Shown piece after piece: positions 28,215 through 37,047 of a DNA stretch of 64,000 nt. This DNA is from UBA4416 sp044353195 (GTDB taxonomy: Bacteria > Bacteroidota > Bacteroidia > B-17B0 > Aurantibacillaceae), in contig JBILCJ010000001.1 of assembly GCA_044353195.1 (NCBI GenBank), forward strand, positions 1 through 64,000. Direction: 5' to 3'. The notes below the pieces were generated by a model. It was not told the DNA's origin. It saw nothing but the letters and a program-made list of their open reading frames with translations, and ran no database searches. The translations under genes were made by a program, and so were the position numbers. The stretch's first letter is position 1. Each line of letters opens with the position of its first letter.

Positions 28215-29303
28215 CTAATCAGAAATATTTTCAGTTATTTTTTTAAAAAACTTTAAGTGTGAGAAAAATTCTTTAGCAATAATTCTAATTAGTGTATAAG
28301 TTGGAATGGCTATTACCATACCCATTACACCTCCTAAAACTGATGCCATTAAAACAACTAAAAATAGTTCAAGTGGATGCGCTTTTACTGAGTTTGCAAA
28401 AATTGTTGGTTGAACAATTAAAGCGTCGATTATGTTTGTACTAATTAGTATGACAATTATTTTTAAAATGGTAGATGATATTAATTCGTATTGATTATAC
28501 TCAATACAACCACTAATCCCTAATAACATTGCAAAACCTAGTGTAATGATTGGTCCAATATATGGAATAACGTTCATGATTCCTGCTAAGCAACCAATGA
28601 CTAAGGCATTTTTTATTCCGAAAATCCACATGAAAATGGTTACGGTTAGACTTACAAAAGCAATATCTATAAATAGTCCAATAAAATAATGACTCAACAT
28701 TTTTTTTGATGTTTTAAGAATATCATGCATTTCTTTTTCAAAAGCGGATGGGGTAATGAGTAGGAGTGATTTAACAACTAATTTCTCGTCTTTAAGAAAA
28801 AAGAAGGTAATAAATAGAATAGAAAATAGTCCACCAAGAATTGTTGCAGTATAGGACAATGTGTTGTTTAATACAAAGGATATATTTTCGAAATTTAAAA
28901 ATTTACCAATTTGTAAACTTATGCCATTGAGTATTTGTTCTTCGCTACCAAGATACACCATGTATTTATTAAGATCTGGATAATAATGGGTGATGTTATG
29001 AAGCACATCTTTCAAGTTTGAATCTGATAAAAAACTAACTTGTGAAATAAGCGGCGGTAAAAATGTAATTGCACCAATATAAAGTAAACTAAAAAAAAGA
29101 CAAAGTGTAAGAATGGCCGCAATACTGGTATTAACTTTTAAATTTCCGATTTTTATTTTTGTAATCAGATTCATGATTGGCATACCAAGTAGTGCTAGTA
29201 TGGATGAAATGACTAAGTAAATAAATACATTTGTAAAAACAAAAATAAATCCGATTGCGACTAAAACTGTTAAGATTGGTATTACATATTTTTTTATTTC
29301 CAT
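28215..29303 (-). CDS. AI-2E/PerM-family permease
   Basis: This 362-residue polytopic membrane protein of the AI-2E transporter (PerM/YhhQ-like TqsA) family has hydrophobic segments throughout and the family hallmarks GIMNVIPYIGPIITLGFAM and VLGGVMGMVIAIPTYTLIRI near the C-terminus. Members export autoinducer-2 or act as small-solute or Na+ antiporters, and the substrate here is unknown. The gene starts 3 bases after the lycopene cyclase gene, so it is the last gene of the carotenoid operon; whether it has any role in pigment biology is an open question. Confidence 0.88.
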   Translation of the reverse strand: MEIKKYVIPILTVLVAIGFIFVFTNVFIYLVISSILALLGMPIMNLITKIKIGNLKVNTSIAAILTLCLFFSLLYIGAITFLPPLISQVSFLSDSNLKDVLHNITHYYPDLNKYMVYLGSEEQILNGISLQIGKFLNFENISFVLNNTLSYTATILGGLFSILFITFFFLKDEKLVVKSLLLITPSAFEKEMHDILKTSKKMLSHYFIGLFIDIAFVSLTVTIFMWIFGIKNALVIGCLAGIMNVIPYIGPIITLGFAMLLGISGCIEYNQYELISSTILKIIVILISTNIIDALIVQPTIFANSVKAHPLELFLVVLMASVLGGVMGMVIAIPTYTLIRIIAKEFFSHLKFFKKITENISD

Positions 29304-29306
29304 TGG

Positions 29307-29987
29307 TTAATTGGATTTTGGTTTTTTAAAATAATCCATAATCAAAATGGGTATCAGCATTAAACTTAACCCATATAAAGTATCCTCTAAAGGTATTGTA
29401 AATAGGCGTAAGTTCATGTTTTCGTTATTATTATAGATCACAACAGGTAATGCGGTTAATAGGCCGTTACAAATCAAAAATGGGATAAGTGAAATAAAAT
29501 AAGCTAAAAAAAATCGTCCTAAATTCTGTGACTTGTAAATAAACGCTGCATATAAAAGCATGATTAGACAAATAGAGGCATTAACAAGTGTGTAAGTTTT
29601 ATCATGAAATAAAATAATCAAAACGAGACAAATTACCGATATGACAACGCTGTATGGTTTTCCACAACCGATCACGTCTCTTTTTGTATAACCATTTACA
29701 ACCTCATAAATAAATATACAAGCGTAGGGAACAGTTATAAAAAATAGTATTTCTTCGATCGGAAGATTGAATATATATATACCTATGATGTAAGTAGGAT
29801 TAAAACTCCAAACACCAAGTTTCGTGAATAAAATATCCCAAATAATAAAGAATGCTGCACTTATAAGGATTCCAATAAATAATGGTTTCCAAAGTTTATA
29901 GTAAGCTATTTTTTTATCAAAGCTAAGGATGAAAGGAAAAAAAATACATGCTAAATTTAAAATTAGGTAAGTAAAATGAGTATCCAT
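29307..29987 (-). CDS. Lycopene cyclase (CrtYcd type)
   Basis: This 226-residue integral membrane protein has two tandem lycopene-cyclase domains of the CrtYc/CrtYd type, fused into one chain. The first contains FNLPIEEILFFITVPYACIF (about residues 72-91), and a similar IPLEDTLYGLSLML occurs near the end. These paired E-rich motifs are the family signature. It would close one or both psi-ends of lycopene to beta-ionone rings. It is located between crtZ and the permease in a minus-strand operon. Phytoene synthase and desaturase genes are not in the window. Confidence 0.88.
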   Translation of the reverse strand: MDTHFTYLILNLACIFFPFILSFDKKIAYYKLWKPLFIGILISAAFFIIWDILFTKLGVWSFNPTYIIGIYIFNLPIEEILFFITVPYACIFIYEVVNGYTKRDVIGCGKPYSVVISVICLVLIILFHDKTYTLVNASICLIMLLYAAFIYKSQNLGRFFLAYFISLIPFLICNGLLTALPVVIYNNNENMNLRLFTIPLEDTLYGLSLMLIPILIMDYFKKPKSN

Positions 29988-30013
29988 AATCTAATTAATT
30001 AAGCTAGTAAAAT

Positions 30014-30460
30014 TTAATTTCCTTTAAAATATTTGAAAGGAACAATGAGCATACCAAAATTTTCGCTATCATATTTTCCAATATTTTTATGATGAATTTT
30101 ATGCGCTCTTTTTATGCCTTTTACATACCAATTATTTGATTTAGAAAACCATTTAAATCGCTGATGAATAACAACCTCATGAACTATAAAATAAGCAATG
30201 CCATAGGCTAAGATACCAATACCAATGTAAAATTTAAAATCAAACCCATTCATAGAACCAAACATGATTCCTAGCCAACTTGGAATAGCGTAAATTAAAA
30301 AAAACACATCGTTCTTTTCAAAGAAACCATGGTTGCTTTGATCATGATGATCTCTGTGAAAATGCCACATGGTTCCATGCATAATAAATTTATGTGTAAA
30401 CCAAGCCGCAAATTCCATTCCAAAAAAGGCAATTGCTATTAGTAAAAAATTTTGTCCCAT
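30014..30460 (-). CDS. crtZ: Beta-carotene 3-hydroxylase
   Basis: This non-haem di-iron membrane hydroxylase adds the 3-hydroxyl to beta-ionone rings. The 148 residues are short, as usual for CrtZ. The histidine motifs are HKFIMHGTMWHFHRDHHD (about residues 23-40) and HEVVIHQRF with KRAHKIHHKN in the C-terminal half, matching the HX4H and HX2HH pattern of the fatty-acid hydroxylase superfamily. It lies between the CruF-like and cyclase genes with gaps of 30 and 26 bases, so the operon is a coherent carotenoid-tailoring set. Confidence 0.95.
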   Translation of the reverse strand: MGQNFLLIAIAFFGMEFAAWFTHKFIMHGTMWHFHRDHHDQSNHGFFEKNDVFFLIYAIPSWLGIMFGSMNGFDFKFYIGIGILAYGIAYFIVHEVVIHQRFKWFSKSNNWYVKGIKRAHKIHHKNIGKYDSENFGMLIVPFKYFKGN

Positions 30461-30490
30461 AACATGAATACAATCGAAAATTAGTTTTGT

Positions 30491-31105
30491 TTAAACAGTA
30501 TTTAAAATTACAAAAAATAACAGTTGTATGATATAAAATCCTTTTGCCGTGTAATTAACTGAATTTATAAGTGTTTTTTGAAATAGTAGATTTAAACCAA
30601 CTGAAATTAAAAACCATGCTGCGTAATTTTGAATTGGAATTTGATTATTTTCCCAATACCAAAAATCATACCGTGAGGCAATGTGCTCAATAAAAAAATC
30701 GATAAAAGTCATTAAAAATGAGCTAAATAGAACATTCACTATTCTATTTTTAAATTTGCAAAATTGTGAAGTGCCGTAAAGTAAAATAGCCCAATTGAAT
30801 CCTATGAGGATTGGCACAGAAAACAAACTAAAACCAAATGCTTCCCCGTATTGATAATTGCCAAAAATAATCCCAGTTTTTACACCAATAACTTCAATTA
30901 AAAATCCAATCAGTGCAATACTCATGAGGATAATGTATAATTTTTTATTTTTTTCTGCTGCTAATAAAACTAAACATATTGATAACAATAAATTAACAGG
31001 GCTCAACGATTTAAAGGTATCAGGTAGTGTCAAAAACCCTATAATTCCTACTAAATGAAAGATACCAATGATAAGTAATGAAATATTTTTTTTAATCAAA
31101 TTCAT
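30491..31105 (-). CDS. CruF-like carotenoid 1,2-hydratase (carotenoid biosynthesis protein)
   Basis: This 204-residue membrane protein has about seven hydrophobic segments. The region IEVIGVKTGIIFGNYQYGEAF and FIDFFIEHIASRYDFWYWEN are hallmarks of the CruF/DUF422 family, whose members hydrate the psi-end double bond. I place the start at ATG 31105 (MNLIKKNISLL); a longer frame reaches 31210 but would overlap the divergent ppk1 gene and its promoter element. It is first in the operon with crtZ, the cyclase and the permease. With CrtZ and one cyclised end, the expected product is a monocyclic xanthophyll such as saproxanthin or myxol. Confidence 0.82.
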   Translation of the reverse strand: MNLIKKNISLLIIGIFHLVGIIGFLTLPDTFKSLSPVNLLLSICLVLLAAEKNKKLYIILMSIALIGFLIEVIGVKTGIIFGNYQYGEAFGFSLFSVPILIGFNWAILLYGTSQFCKFKNRIVNVLFSSFLMTFIDFFIEHIASRYDFWYWENNQIPIQNYAAWFLISVGLNLLFQKTLINSVNYTAKGFYIIQLLFFVILNTV

Positions 31106-31151
31106 GACTACTAAAGTAGTTAAAAATACATTTAAAATAATGTTTAATGAG

Positions 31152-31159
31152 TATATTTG
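31152..31159 (+). promoter_or_regulatory. Possible -7 element for ppk1
   Basis: TATATTTG matches TAnnTTTG exactly and lies 33 bases before ATG 31192, but inside the longer reading frame from 31147. The -33 position has only an ATTT. If used, the shorter ppk1 start is the true one. Confidence 0.4.
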
Positions 31160-31191
31160 ATTATTCATTTTTTGAATTTTTAGAGCGTATG

Positions 31192-33282
31192 CAAAAGCAA
31201 AAAACACCATATATCAATAGAGAAATTAGCTGGCTTTCTTTCAATGAAAGAGTTTTACAAGAAGCTGCAGATGCATCAACACCATTGATTGAACGTTTAA
31301 AATTTTTAGGAATTTTTAGCAATAATCGGGATGAGTTTTATCGAGTTCGTGTTGCTACGATTAATCGCTTAACAAAGTTAGGCAAAAAGGCTATTTCAGT
31401 ATATGGCGACGACCCGAAAGAATTATTGGTTAAACTACAACGTAAGGTTATTGAACAGCAAAAGAGTTTTGAAGAAATTTATCAAGATTTATTGATTCAG
31501 TTAGCTAAACAAAATGTGTTTATTATAAATGAAAAACAGTTAAGTCTTAACCAGCAGCAATACGTTAAAACTTATTTTCATGACGAGGTAGTATCAACGT
31601 TATTTCCAATTTTAGTTGATGAGCATAAGTCTTTTCCATACATGAAAGATAAATCTGGATATTTATTTGTTCGTTTGATTGCCAACTCACCACGAAAGAA
31701 AAATAAATATGCACTTATTGAAATCCCCGCTAACTCTACAAGTCGCTTCGTTATTCTTCCTGCTGAAAAGAATAAACAATACATCATTCTTTTAGATGAT
31801 GTTATTCGTTTTAACGTAAATGAAATGTTTTCCGTTTTTGGCTACACGACCAAGGAAGCTATAAATATTAAATTGACTCGAGATGCAGAATTAGATATTG
31901 ATCAAGATGTAAGTAAAAGTATGCTTGAAAAAATATCAAAAGGTGTTAAGGATCGTAAGAAAGGTCAGCCTGTTCGTTTTGTTTATGATAGTACAATGAG
32001 CAAAGAGATGCTTAGCTTTATTATGAAAAAATTAGGAATGGATAAAAAAGATAATGCTATTCCTGGCGGACGTTACCATAACTTTAAAGATTTTATAAAA
32101 TTTCCTACTATTGGTGATAAGAAATTAGTTTATAATCATCCTCATCCTTTAAATCATAAATATTTACTCAATACAGATCAAACTATTTTAAGCGTAGTTA
32201 AAGAAAAAGATATCTTATTGCATTACCCTTATCATTCTTTTAATCATATTATTACTTTATTAAGAGAAGCTTCACTCGACCCAACCGTCGAGTCCATTAA
32301 AATCACTTTTTACCGTGTTGCCGATTCTTCAAAAATTGCAAATGCATTAATTAATGCTATTAAAAATGGGAAAAAAGTAACTGTTCTTGTTGAGTTACAA
32401 GCACGCTTTGATGAATCTAATAATATTTATTGGGCCAACAAATTGCAGGAAGAAGGAGCAACAGTGATTTACGGAGTTCCTGGACTAAAAGTACACAGTA
32501 AATTATTTTTGATTACAACTAAAGTAAATGGCAAAGAAGTTAAGTATGCTCACATTGGAACGGGTAACTTCAACGAAAAGACAGCCCGTATTTATACCGA
32601 TTTCAGTTTACTTACTGCTGATAAAAACATTACTGATGAAATTTCAAAAGTATTTGATTTTTATTCGAACAACTTTAAAACCGGAGAATACAAGCATTTA
32701 GCTGTGGCGCCATTTTTTATGCGCCAAACTTTTGTGAATTTAATTGATAAAGAAATAAGCAATGCGAAGGCAGGAAAAATGGCTTATATGATTTTAAAGA
32801 TGAATAGTTTGGTGGATAAGGATATGATTGCTAAACTTTATGAAGCATCACAAGCTGGCGTAAAAATTACATTGATAGTAAGAGGGATATGTTCTTTAGT
32901 TACTGAAATTCAAGGATTCAGTGATAATATCAAGGCTTACAGTATTGTAGATAAATATTTAGAACATGCGCGTGTATTTATTTTTGCAAATAGTGGAAAC
33001 GAAAAAATGTATATCACTTCAGCTGATTGGATGAGCAGAAATTTAGATAGCAGGAGTGAAGTAGCAGTTCCTATTTTATCTTCTGAAGTAAAACAACAGA
33101 TTAAAGACATTATTAATATTCAATTATCTGGCAACACAAAAGTTCGTATACTGGATAGGCTGCAACAAAATATTTATGTGAAAGCGAAACCGGGACAGAA
33201 AAAAATTCGTGTACAAGATGAAATATATAATTATCTAAAACAAGATAAAGAAGTATATTTAAAATCAATTGGAAAAAAGTAA
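31192..33282 (+). CDS. ppk1: Polyphosphate kinase 1
   Basis: This enzyme polymerises the gamma-phosphate of ATP into inorganic polyphosphate. The protein begins MQKQKTPYINREISWLSFNERVLQEA, the standard N-terminal PPK1 motif; an upstream ATG at 31147 would add 15 residues that the family lacks. The conserved N domain (FLGIFSNNRDEFYRVRVATI), the catalytic His in YAHIGTGNFNEKTARIYTDF (about 440) and KVHSKLFLI mark the two phospholipase-D-like C-terminal domains. The length of about 696 residues is normal. The stop codon is directly followed by the ppx start, so polymer synthesis and breakdown are co-expressed. Confidence 0.95.
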   Translation, partial: QKQKTPYINREISWLSFNERVLQEAADASTPLIERLKFLGIFSNNRDEFYRVRVATINRLTKLGKKAISVYGDDPKELLVKLQRKVIEQQKSFEEIYQDLLIQLAKQNVFIINEKQLSLNQQQYVKTYFHDEVVSTLFPILVDEHKSFPYMKDKSGYLFVRLIANSPRKKNKYALIEIPANSTSRFVILPAEKNKQYIILLDDVIRFNVNEMFSVFGYTTKEAINIKLTRDAELDIDQDVSKSMLEKISKGVKDRKKGQPVRFVYDSTMSKEMLSFIMKKLGMDKKDNAIPGGRYHNFKDFIKFPTIGDKKLVYNHPHPLNHKYLLNTDQTILSVVKEKDILLHYPYHSFNHIITLLREASLDPTVESIKITFYRVADSSKIANALINAIKNGKKVTVLVELQARFDESNNIYWANKLQEEGATVIYGVPGLKVHSKLFLITTKVNGKEVKYAHIGTGNFNEKTARIYTDFSLLTADKNITDEISKVFDFYSNNFKTGEYKHLAVAPFFMRQTFVNLIDKEISNAKAGKMAYMILKMNSLVDKDMIAKLYEASQAGVKITLIVRGICSLVTEIQGFSDNIKAYSIVDKYLEHARVFIFANSGNEKMYITSADWMSRNLDSRSEVAVPILSSEVKQQIKDIINIQLSGNTKVRILDRLQQNIYVKAKPGQKKIRVQDEIYNYLKQDKEVYLKSIGKK

Positions 33283-34167
33283 ATGAACACTATGATTTTT
33301 GCAGCAATAGATATTGGAAGTAATGCCATGCGATTATTATTTTGCAGAGCTTATGAAGTGAATGGGAAACCACATTTTTCAAAGGAAGAATTGATACGTG
33401 TGCCGATTCGCTTAGGTGAAGATGTTTTTTTGAATGGAAGAATTTCAGAAAAAAAAATTGAGAAACTTACAACTGCAATGATAGCATTTCAAAAATTGAT
33501 AGCAGTATATCAAGTAGATGCTTTTAGAGTTGTTGCAACCAGTGCGATGAGAGATGCTTCAAACAGTAAAGAAGTGATTGAACATATAGAAAAAGAAAGT
33601 GGATTAAAAATAGAAATTATTGACGGTAAATTAGAAGCTCAATTAGTTTTTTCAAATCATATTGAAGAAATGCTCAATCCGAAACACGCTTATATGTATA
33701 TTGATGTGGGTGGTGGAAGCACAGAATTAACGTTGTATCACAATCAAAAAGTAATTGCATCTAAATCATTCAATATTGGTACTGTTCGTATGCTTTTAAA
33801 TAAAGTAGAAAAAGATGAGTGGGATTACATGAAGGATTGGATTAAGAAAACAACCTTGGGTATTCATCCTATCCATGCCATTGGTTCAGGTGGAAACATC
33901 AATAAGATTTACAAAATGACTAAAAAGGAAAACAATAATATTAGTTATAGTAAATTAAAAGGAATATATGAAATGCTTAATTCATATACTTATAACGAGC
34001 GCGTGGAAGTGTTGAGTTTAAAGCCTGATAGGGCAGATGTAATTGTACACGCAGCAAAAATATTTATTACAATTATGAAAACTGCTGAAATGGAAACCAT
34101 TTTTGTTCCTCAAATTGGTCTGTCGGATGGTATTGTGCATGATTTGTACGAAAAACAAAACAAATAA
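33283..34167 (+). CDS. ppx: Exopolyphosphatase/GppA-family phosphatase
   Basis: This protein would hydrolyse terminal phosphates of polyphosphate, or pppGpp. The 294-residue length matches the short two-domain ASKHA-fold form without the HD domain. The phosphate-binding loops are AAIDIGSNAMRLL (about residues 7-19), VVATSAMRDASN (about 86-97) and YIDVGGGSTELTLY (about 140-153), followed by AIGSGGNINKIYK. It overlaps nothing but abuts ppk1 exactly (TAA then ATG). A second ATG three codons later is possible. PPX and GppA activities are not distinguishable by sequence. Confidence 0.92.
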   Translation: MNTMIFAAIDIGSNAMRLLFCRAYEVNGKPHFSKEELIRVPIRLGEDVFLNGRISEKKIEKLTTAMIAFQKLIAVYQVDAFRVVATSAMRDASNSKEVIEHIEKESGLKIEIIDGKLEAQLVFSNHIEEMLNPKHAYMYIDVGGGSTELTLYHNQKVIASKSFNIGTVRMLLNKVEKDEWDYMKDWIKKTTLGIHPIHAIGSGGNINKIYKMTKKENNNISYSKLKGIYEMLNSYTYNERVEVLSLKPDRADVIVHAAKIFITIMKTAEMETIFVPQIGLSDGIVHDLYEKQNK

Positions 34168-34186
34168 TTAACACAATAATAATACA

Positions 34187-34987
34187 ATGCGATTATTTAG
34201 CATAGCAATGAGTTGTTTTATAGTATTAAATGCATTTGTTTTACAATCAGACGTTGCTTTTAAAACAATTCTTGTTAACGATAAATCTGCCCATATTAAG
34301 ATTGATGATTTTGGTAACACATATGTCATTACTAAAACTGAAATTTTGAAATACACTATTAATGGACTATTCATGAAGTCTTTTAGTGCAAAACGATATG
34401 GAAGTATTGATTTTGTTGATGTTACGAATCCTTTAAAAATTTTAGTTTATTATAAAGATTTTCAACAAATTTTATTTTTAGACAATCAACTTACTGCTGC
34501 TAGTAATATGATATCACTTGAAAATTTAGGTTTAGAGCAAACCAGCTTAGTATGTACTTCTGTAAACAATAGTTTTTGGTTGTTTGACAAGCAAAATAAT
34601 TCCTTATTACGTTTTAATGCGAAATCTAATCAACTTGTTAAAATAGATAATTTAAAACGTGTTTTGGATATGGATTTAAAACCTAATTTTTTGAAAGAAA
34701 AGAATAATTACGTGTATTTAAATTGTCCTGATGAAGGCATTCTAGTTTTTGACATGTATGGTTCTTTTTTAAAAACCTTGCCAATCAAAAAACTGTTCGA
34801 ATTTGATATTAAAAATGAGAACATTATTTACTTTAAAGATAATAGCTTGAACGAGTACAAGACAAAAATGTTTACGACCAACAGCAAACCTTTTAGAGAT
34901 TCTTTGATTAAAACAATTTATTGGCAAGGAAATCATTTTTACAAAGTTTATCAAGATTCTGTTATTCAAGTGATAAAAACAGATTAG
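34187..34987 (+). CDS. Hypothetical exported protein, possibly a beta-propeller
   Basis: This 266-residue protein starts with a hydrophobic signal (RLFSIAMSCFIVLNAFVL). The rest has short repeated strands of the type VYLNCPDEGILVFDMYGSF and NSFWLFDKQNNSLLRFN, which resemble blades of a propeller in secreted Bacteroidota proteins. No catalytic motif or named family is recognised. It begins 19 bases after ppx and ends before a strong terminator, so it is the last gene of the ppk1-ppx operon. Confidence 0.65.
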   Translation: MRLFSIAMSCFIVLNAFVLQSDVAFKTILVNDKSAHIKIDDFGNTYVITKTEILKYTINGLFMKSFSAKRYGSIDFVDVTNPLKILVYYKDFQQILFLDNQLTAASNMISLENLGLEQTSLVCTSVNNSFWLFDKQNNSLLRFNAKSNQLVKIDNLKRVLDMDLKPNFLKEKNNYVYLNCPDEGILVFDMYGSFLKTLPIKKLFEFDIKNENIIYFKDNSLNEYKTKMFTTNSKPFRDSLIKTIYWQGNHFYKVYQDSVIQVIKTD

Positions 34988-35003
34988 AAATTGAAGGAGT
35001 TAG

Positions 35004-35054
35004 ATTAAACTAAAAAGGTTGTTTGAATTATTCAAACAACCTTTTTAGTTTAAT
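35004..35054. terminator. Long perfect-stem bidirectional terminator
   Basis: A 24-base-pair perfect stem (35004-35027 with 35031-35054, core AAAAAGGTTGTTTGAA) around loop TTA separates the ppk operon from the converging DUF5606 gene. It is unusually long for an intrinsic terminator. Confidence 0.9.
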
Positions 35055-35069
35055 TATATTGAGTAAAAC

Positions 35070-35618
35070 TTATGCTACTCCTGTTTTTCTAACACCAGCA
35101 GTTTTTTTAACACCTGTGCTTGTTTTTGCTTTAGTTGTATCTTTAGTTACTGTTTTTTTAATTGTCGCTTTTTTCTCAGTAGCAGCTTTTACGATTTTTT
35201 CAGTTGCTTCATCCTTGCCAGCAGTGGCTTCTTTAACTTTGAGATTTCCTGTTGATTGTAATCCGTTATACCAAGTAAATAATTTTTTCATATTACTTGT
35301 ATAAACGCGTTCTTTATCATAGTCTGGTAAAACAGATTCAAAATAACTCGCAACTGCTTTATCATCCGATTTGGAGTCTAGACATGGGCCACCATTTTCT
35401 TTATCAAATATGGATTTCATGATTTCAGCAACAGGTTTATCTTCTCCTGTTGTAAACATACTGATATCTTCTAATGAACTTACTTTCGCTGTTGAACTAA
35501 TTGAAGAACGTTTTTTATCTGTTAATCCTTCAACTATAATTCCGTTTTTTGTTTGAGCCACTACCTTAAATAATCCAGATTGGCCACTAATTGCAATAAT
35601 TCCCGTTAAATCGATCAT
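35070..35618 (-). CDS. DUF5606 protein with lysine/threonine-rich tail
   Basis: This 182-residue Bacteroidota-specific protein has residues 1-130 as the conserved DUF5606 core (DLTGIIAISGQSGLFKVVA, IVEGLTDKKRSSISS, LKVKEA near its end). From about 130 to 182 it becomes a low-complexity basic tail of Lys, Thr and Ala (KAATEKKATIKKTVTK, KKTAGVRKTGVA), like a histone H1 or AlgP tail. The tail may bind nucleic acid or be disordered; the function of DUF5606 is unknown. It has its own promoter upstream and a shared terminator downstream, so it is monocistronic. Confidence 0.85.
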   Translation of the reverse strand: MIDLTGIIAISGQSGLFKVVAQTKNGIIVEGLTDKKRSSISSTAKVSSLEDISMFTTGEDKPVAEIMKSIFDKENGGPCLDSKSDDKAVASYFESVLPDYDKERVYTSNMKKLFTWYNGLQSTGNLKVKEATAGKDEATEKIVKAATEKKATIKKTVTKDTTKAKTSTGVKKTAGVRKTGVA

Positions 35619-35641
35619 GTTTTTTCTAAAAGTTTATAAAA

Positions 35642-35672
35642 CAAAATTAATAAAATTTTGGGTATTCACAAA
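35642..35672 (-). promoter_or_regulatory. Bacteroidota-type promoter for the DUF5606 gene
   Basis: On the minus strand TTTG (35669-35672) precedes TAATTTTG (35642-35649) with 19 bases between. The transcript would start near 35636, giving a leader of roughly 18 bases. Confidence 0.7.
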
Positions 35673-36075
35673 TTCTGTTTTTTATTCGCCCATATTCAAA
35701 TTCTATTTTTCATTATAATTTGAATATCATATTTATTTTTTTTCTGTTTGTTATGTTAATTCGTAGATACTAATGTTTTCAGTAAAACAGAACCATAAAA
35801 GGCAGAAAATAGCCACTCTCTTAATAAAAAAAATTATCCATCAAAATCTATTTATAGATATTTTTCAATAATTTCAATTATTCTACTTATATCCTCTGTT
35901 TATTGGGCTTTTAGGCATTTTCAACTTTTTCTGCACATTTCATAATGTTAAAAAAACCCCCTTAATGTTAATTTCATTTTTAAAAAATCCAATCATTTTT
36001 AATGATGTTTGTAAAAACAAATTATAATCTCATTTGTAATAACAGTAAGAATAAATAAATTAAACAATAATATAT
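35673..36075. other. Long intergenic region upstream of nrdB
   Basis: These 403 AT-rich bases have no reading frame I can support. They contain a direct repeat of TAATGTTAA at 35943-35951 and 35963-35971, 20 bases apart, and a weak promoter-like pair TTTG (36008-36011) and CTCATTTG (36029-36036) spaced by 17. This is likely a regulatory region for ribonucleotide reductase. Confidence 0.5.
36008..36036 (+). promoter_or_regulatory. Weak promoter candidate for nrdB
   Basis: TTTG (36008-36011), 17 bases, then CTCATTTG (36029-36036). The -7 half departs from TAnnTTTG at its first two bases, so the match is partial. The leader would be about 33 bases. Confidence 0.35.
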
Positions 36076-37047
36076 ATGAACGAACCAATACTTGCAGAAA
36101 ATAAAGATCGTTTTGTGATTTTTCCTATAAAACACAATGATATTTGGGAATTCTATAAAAAATCAGAAGCAAGTTTTTGGACTGCTGAAGAGATTGATTT
36201 ATCAAATGATAATGCAGATTGGGATAATAAGTTAAATGATAATGAACGTCATTTTGTAAAACATGTTTTAGCTTTCTTCGCTGCAAGTGATGGTATTGTT
36301 AATGAAAATTTAGCAATCAATTTTTTAAATGAAGTTCAATATCCTGAAGCGCGTTTCTTTTATGGCTTTCAAGTGATGATGGAAAACATTCACTCAGAAA
36401 CTTACTCTTTGTTAATTGATACGTATATTAAAGATCCCGCTGAAAAAGATAAATTATTACATGCCGTAGAAACAGTTCCTTGTGTTGGCAAAAAAGCAGA
36501 ATGGGCTTTAACTTGGATTCAAAATGGAACATTTGCAGAGCGCTTAATTGCTTTTGCAGCCGTAGAAGGGATATTTTTCTCAGGTTCGTTTTGTTCTATT
36601 TTTTGGTTGAAGAAACGTGGTTTAATGCCAGGTTTGAGTTTTAGTAATGAATTAATCTCTCGTGATGAAGGCCTACATTGTGATTTCGCATGTATGCTAT
36701 ATGCAGATCACATTAAGTATAAATTACCAAAAGAACAGGTTATTAAAATTATCACTGACGCTGTTGTGATTGAAAAAGAATTTGTATCTGACGCTATTCC
36801 TGTTCGTTTAATTGGAATGAATGCTGATTTAATGTGTCAATACATTGAGTTTTGCGCAGATCGTTTATTATTGGCATTAGGATGCGACAAATTTTATAAC
36901 GCGTCTAATCCGTTTGATTTTATGGAAATTATTTCTCTACAAGGCAAAACAAATTTCTTTGAAAAGCGTGTAGCTGAATACCAAAAATCAGGCGTTATGA
37001 ATAATAAGGAAGAAAATAACGTATTTAATCTGGATGAAGATTTTTAG
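36076..37047 (+). CDS. nrdB: Ribonucleotide reductase, class Ia beta subunit
   Basis: The beta subunit generates the tyrosyl radical for aerobic dNTP synthesis. The 323 residues carry the metal-ligand helices: FFAASDGIVNENLAINF, then VMMENIHSETYSLLIDTY, containing E-x-x-H and the radical Tyr, and later LISRDEGLHCDFA with the second E-x-x-H. The C-terminus ends NVFNLDEDF, the short tail that docks on NrdA. It is 282 bases upstream of nrdA, in the opposite order to the enterobacterial nrdAB. Confidence 0.96.
   Translation: MNEPILAENKDRFVIFPIKHNDIWEFYKKSEASFWTAEEIDLSNDNADWDNKLNDNERHFVKHVLAFFAASDGIVNENLAINFLNEVQYPEARFFYGFQVMMENIHSETYSLLIDTYIKDPAEKDKLLHAVETVPCVGKKAEWALTWIQNGTFAERLIAFAAVEGIFFSGSFCSIFWLKKRGLMPGLSFSNELISRDEGLHCDFACMLYADHIKYKLPKEQVIKIITDAVVIEKEFVSDAIPVRLIGMNADLMCQYIEFCADRLLLALGCDKFYNASNPFDFMEIISLQGKTNFFEKRVAEYQKSGVMNNKEENNVFNLDEDF

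Noticed and set aside
28858..29303. AI-2E-family permease as proof of quorum-sensing export
   Set aside because: The family is functionally broad and no luxS or lsr genes are seen; only the family name is supported.
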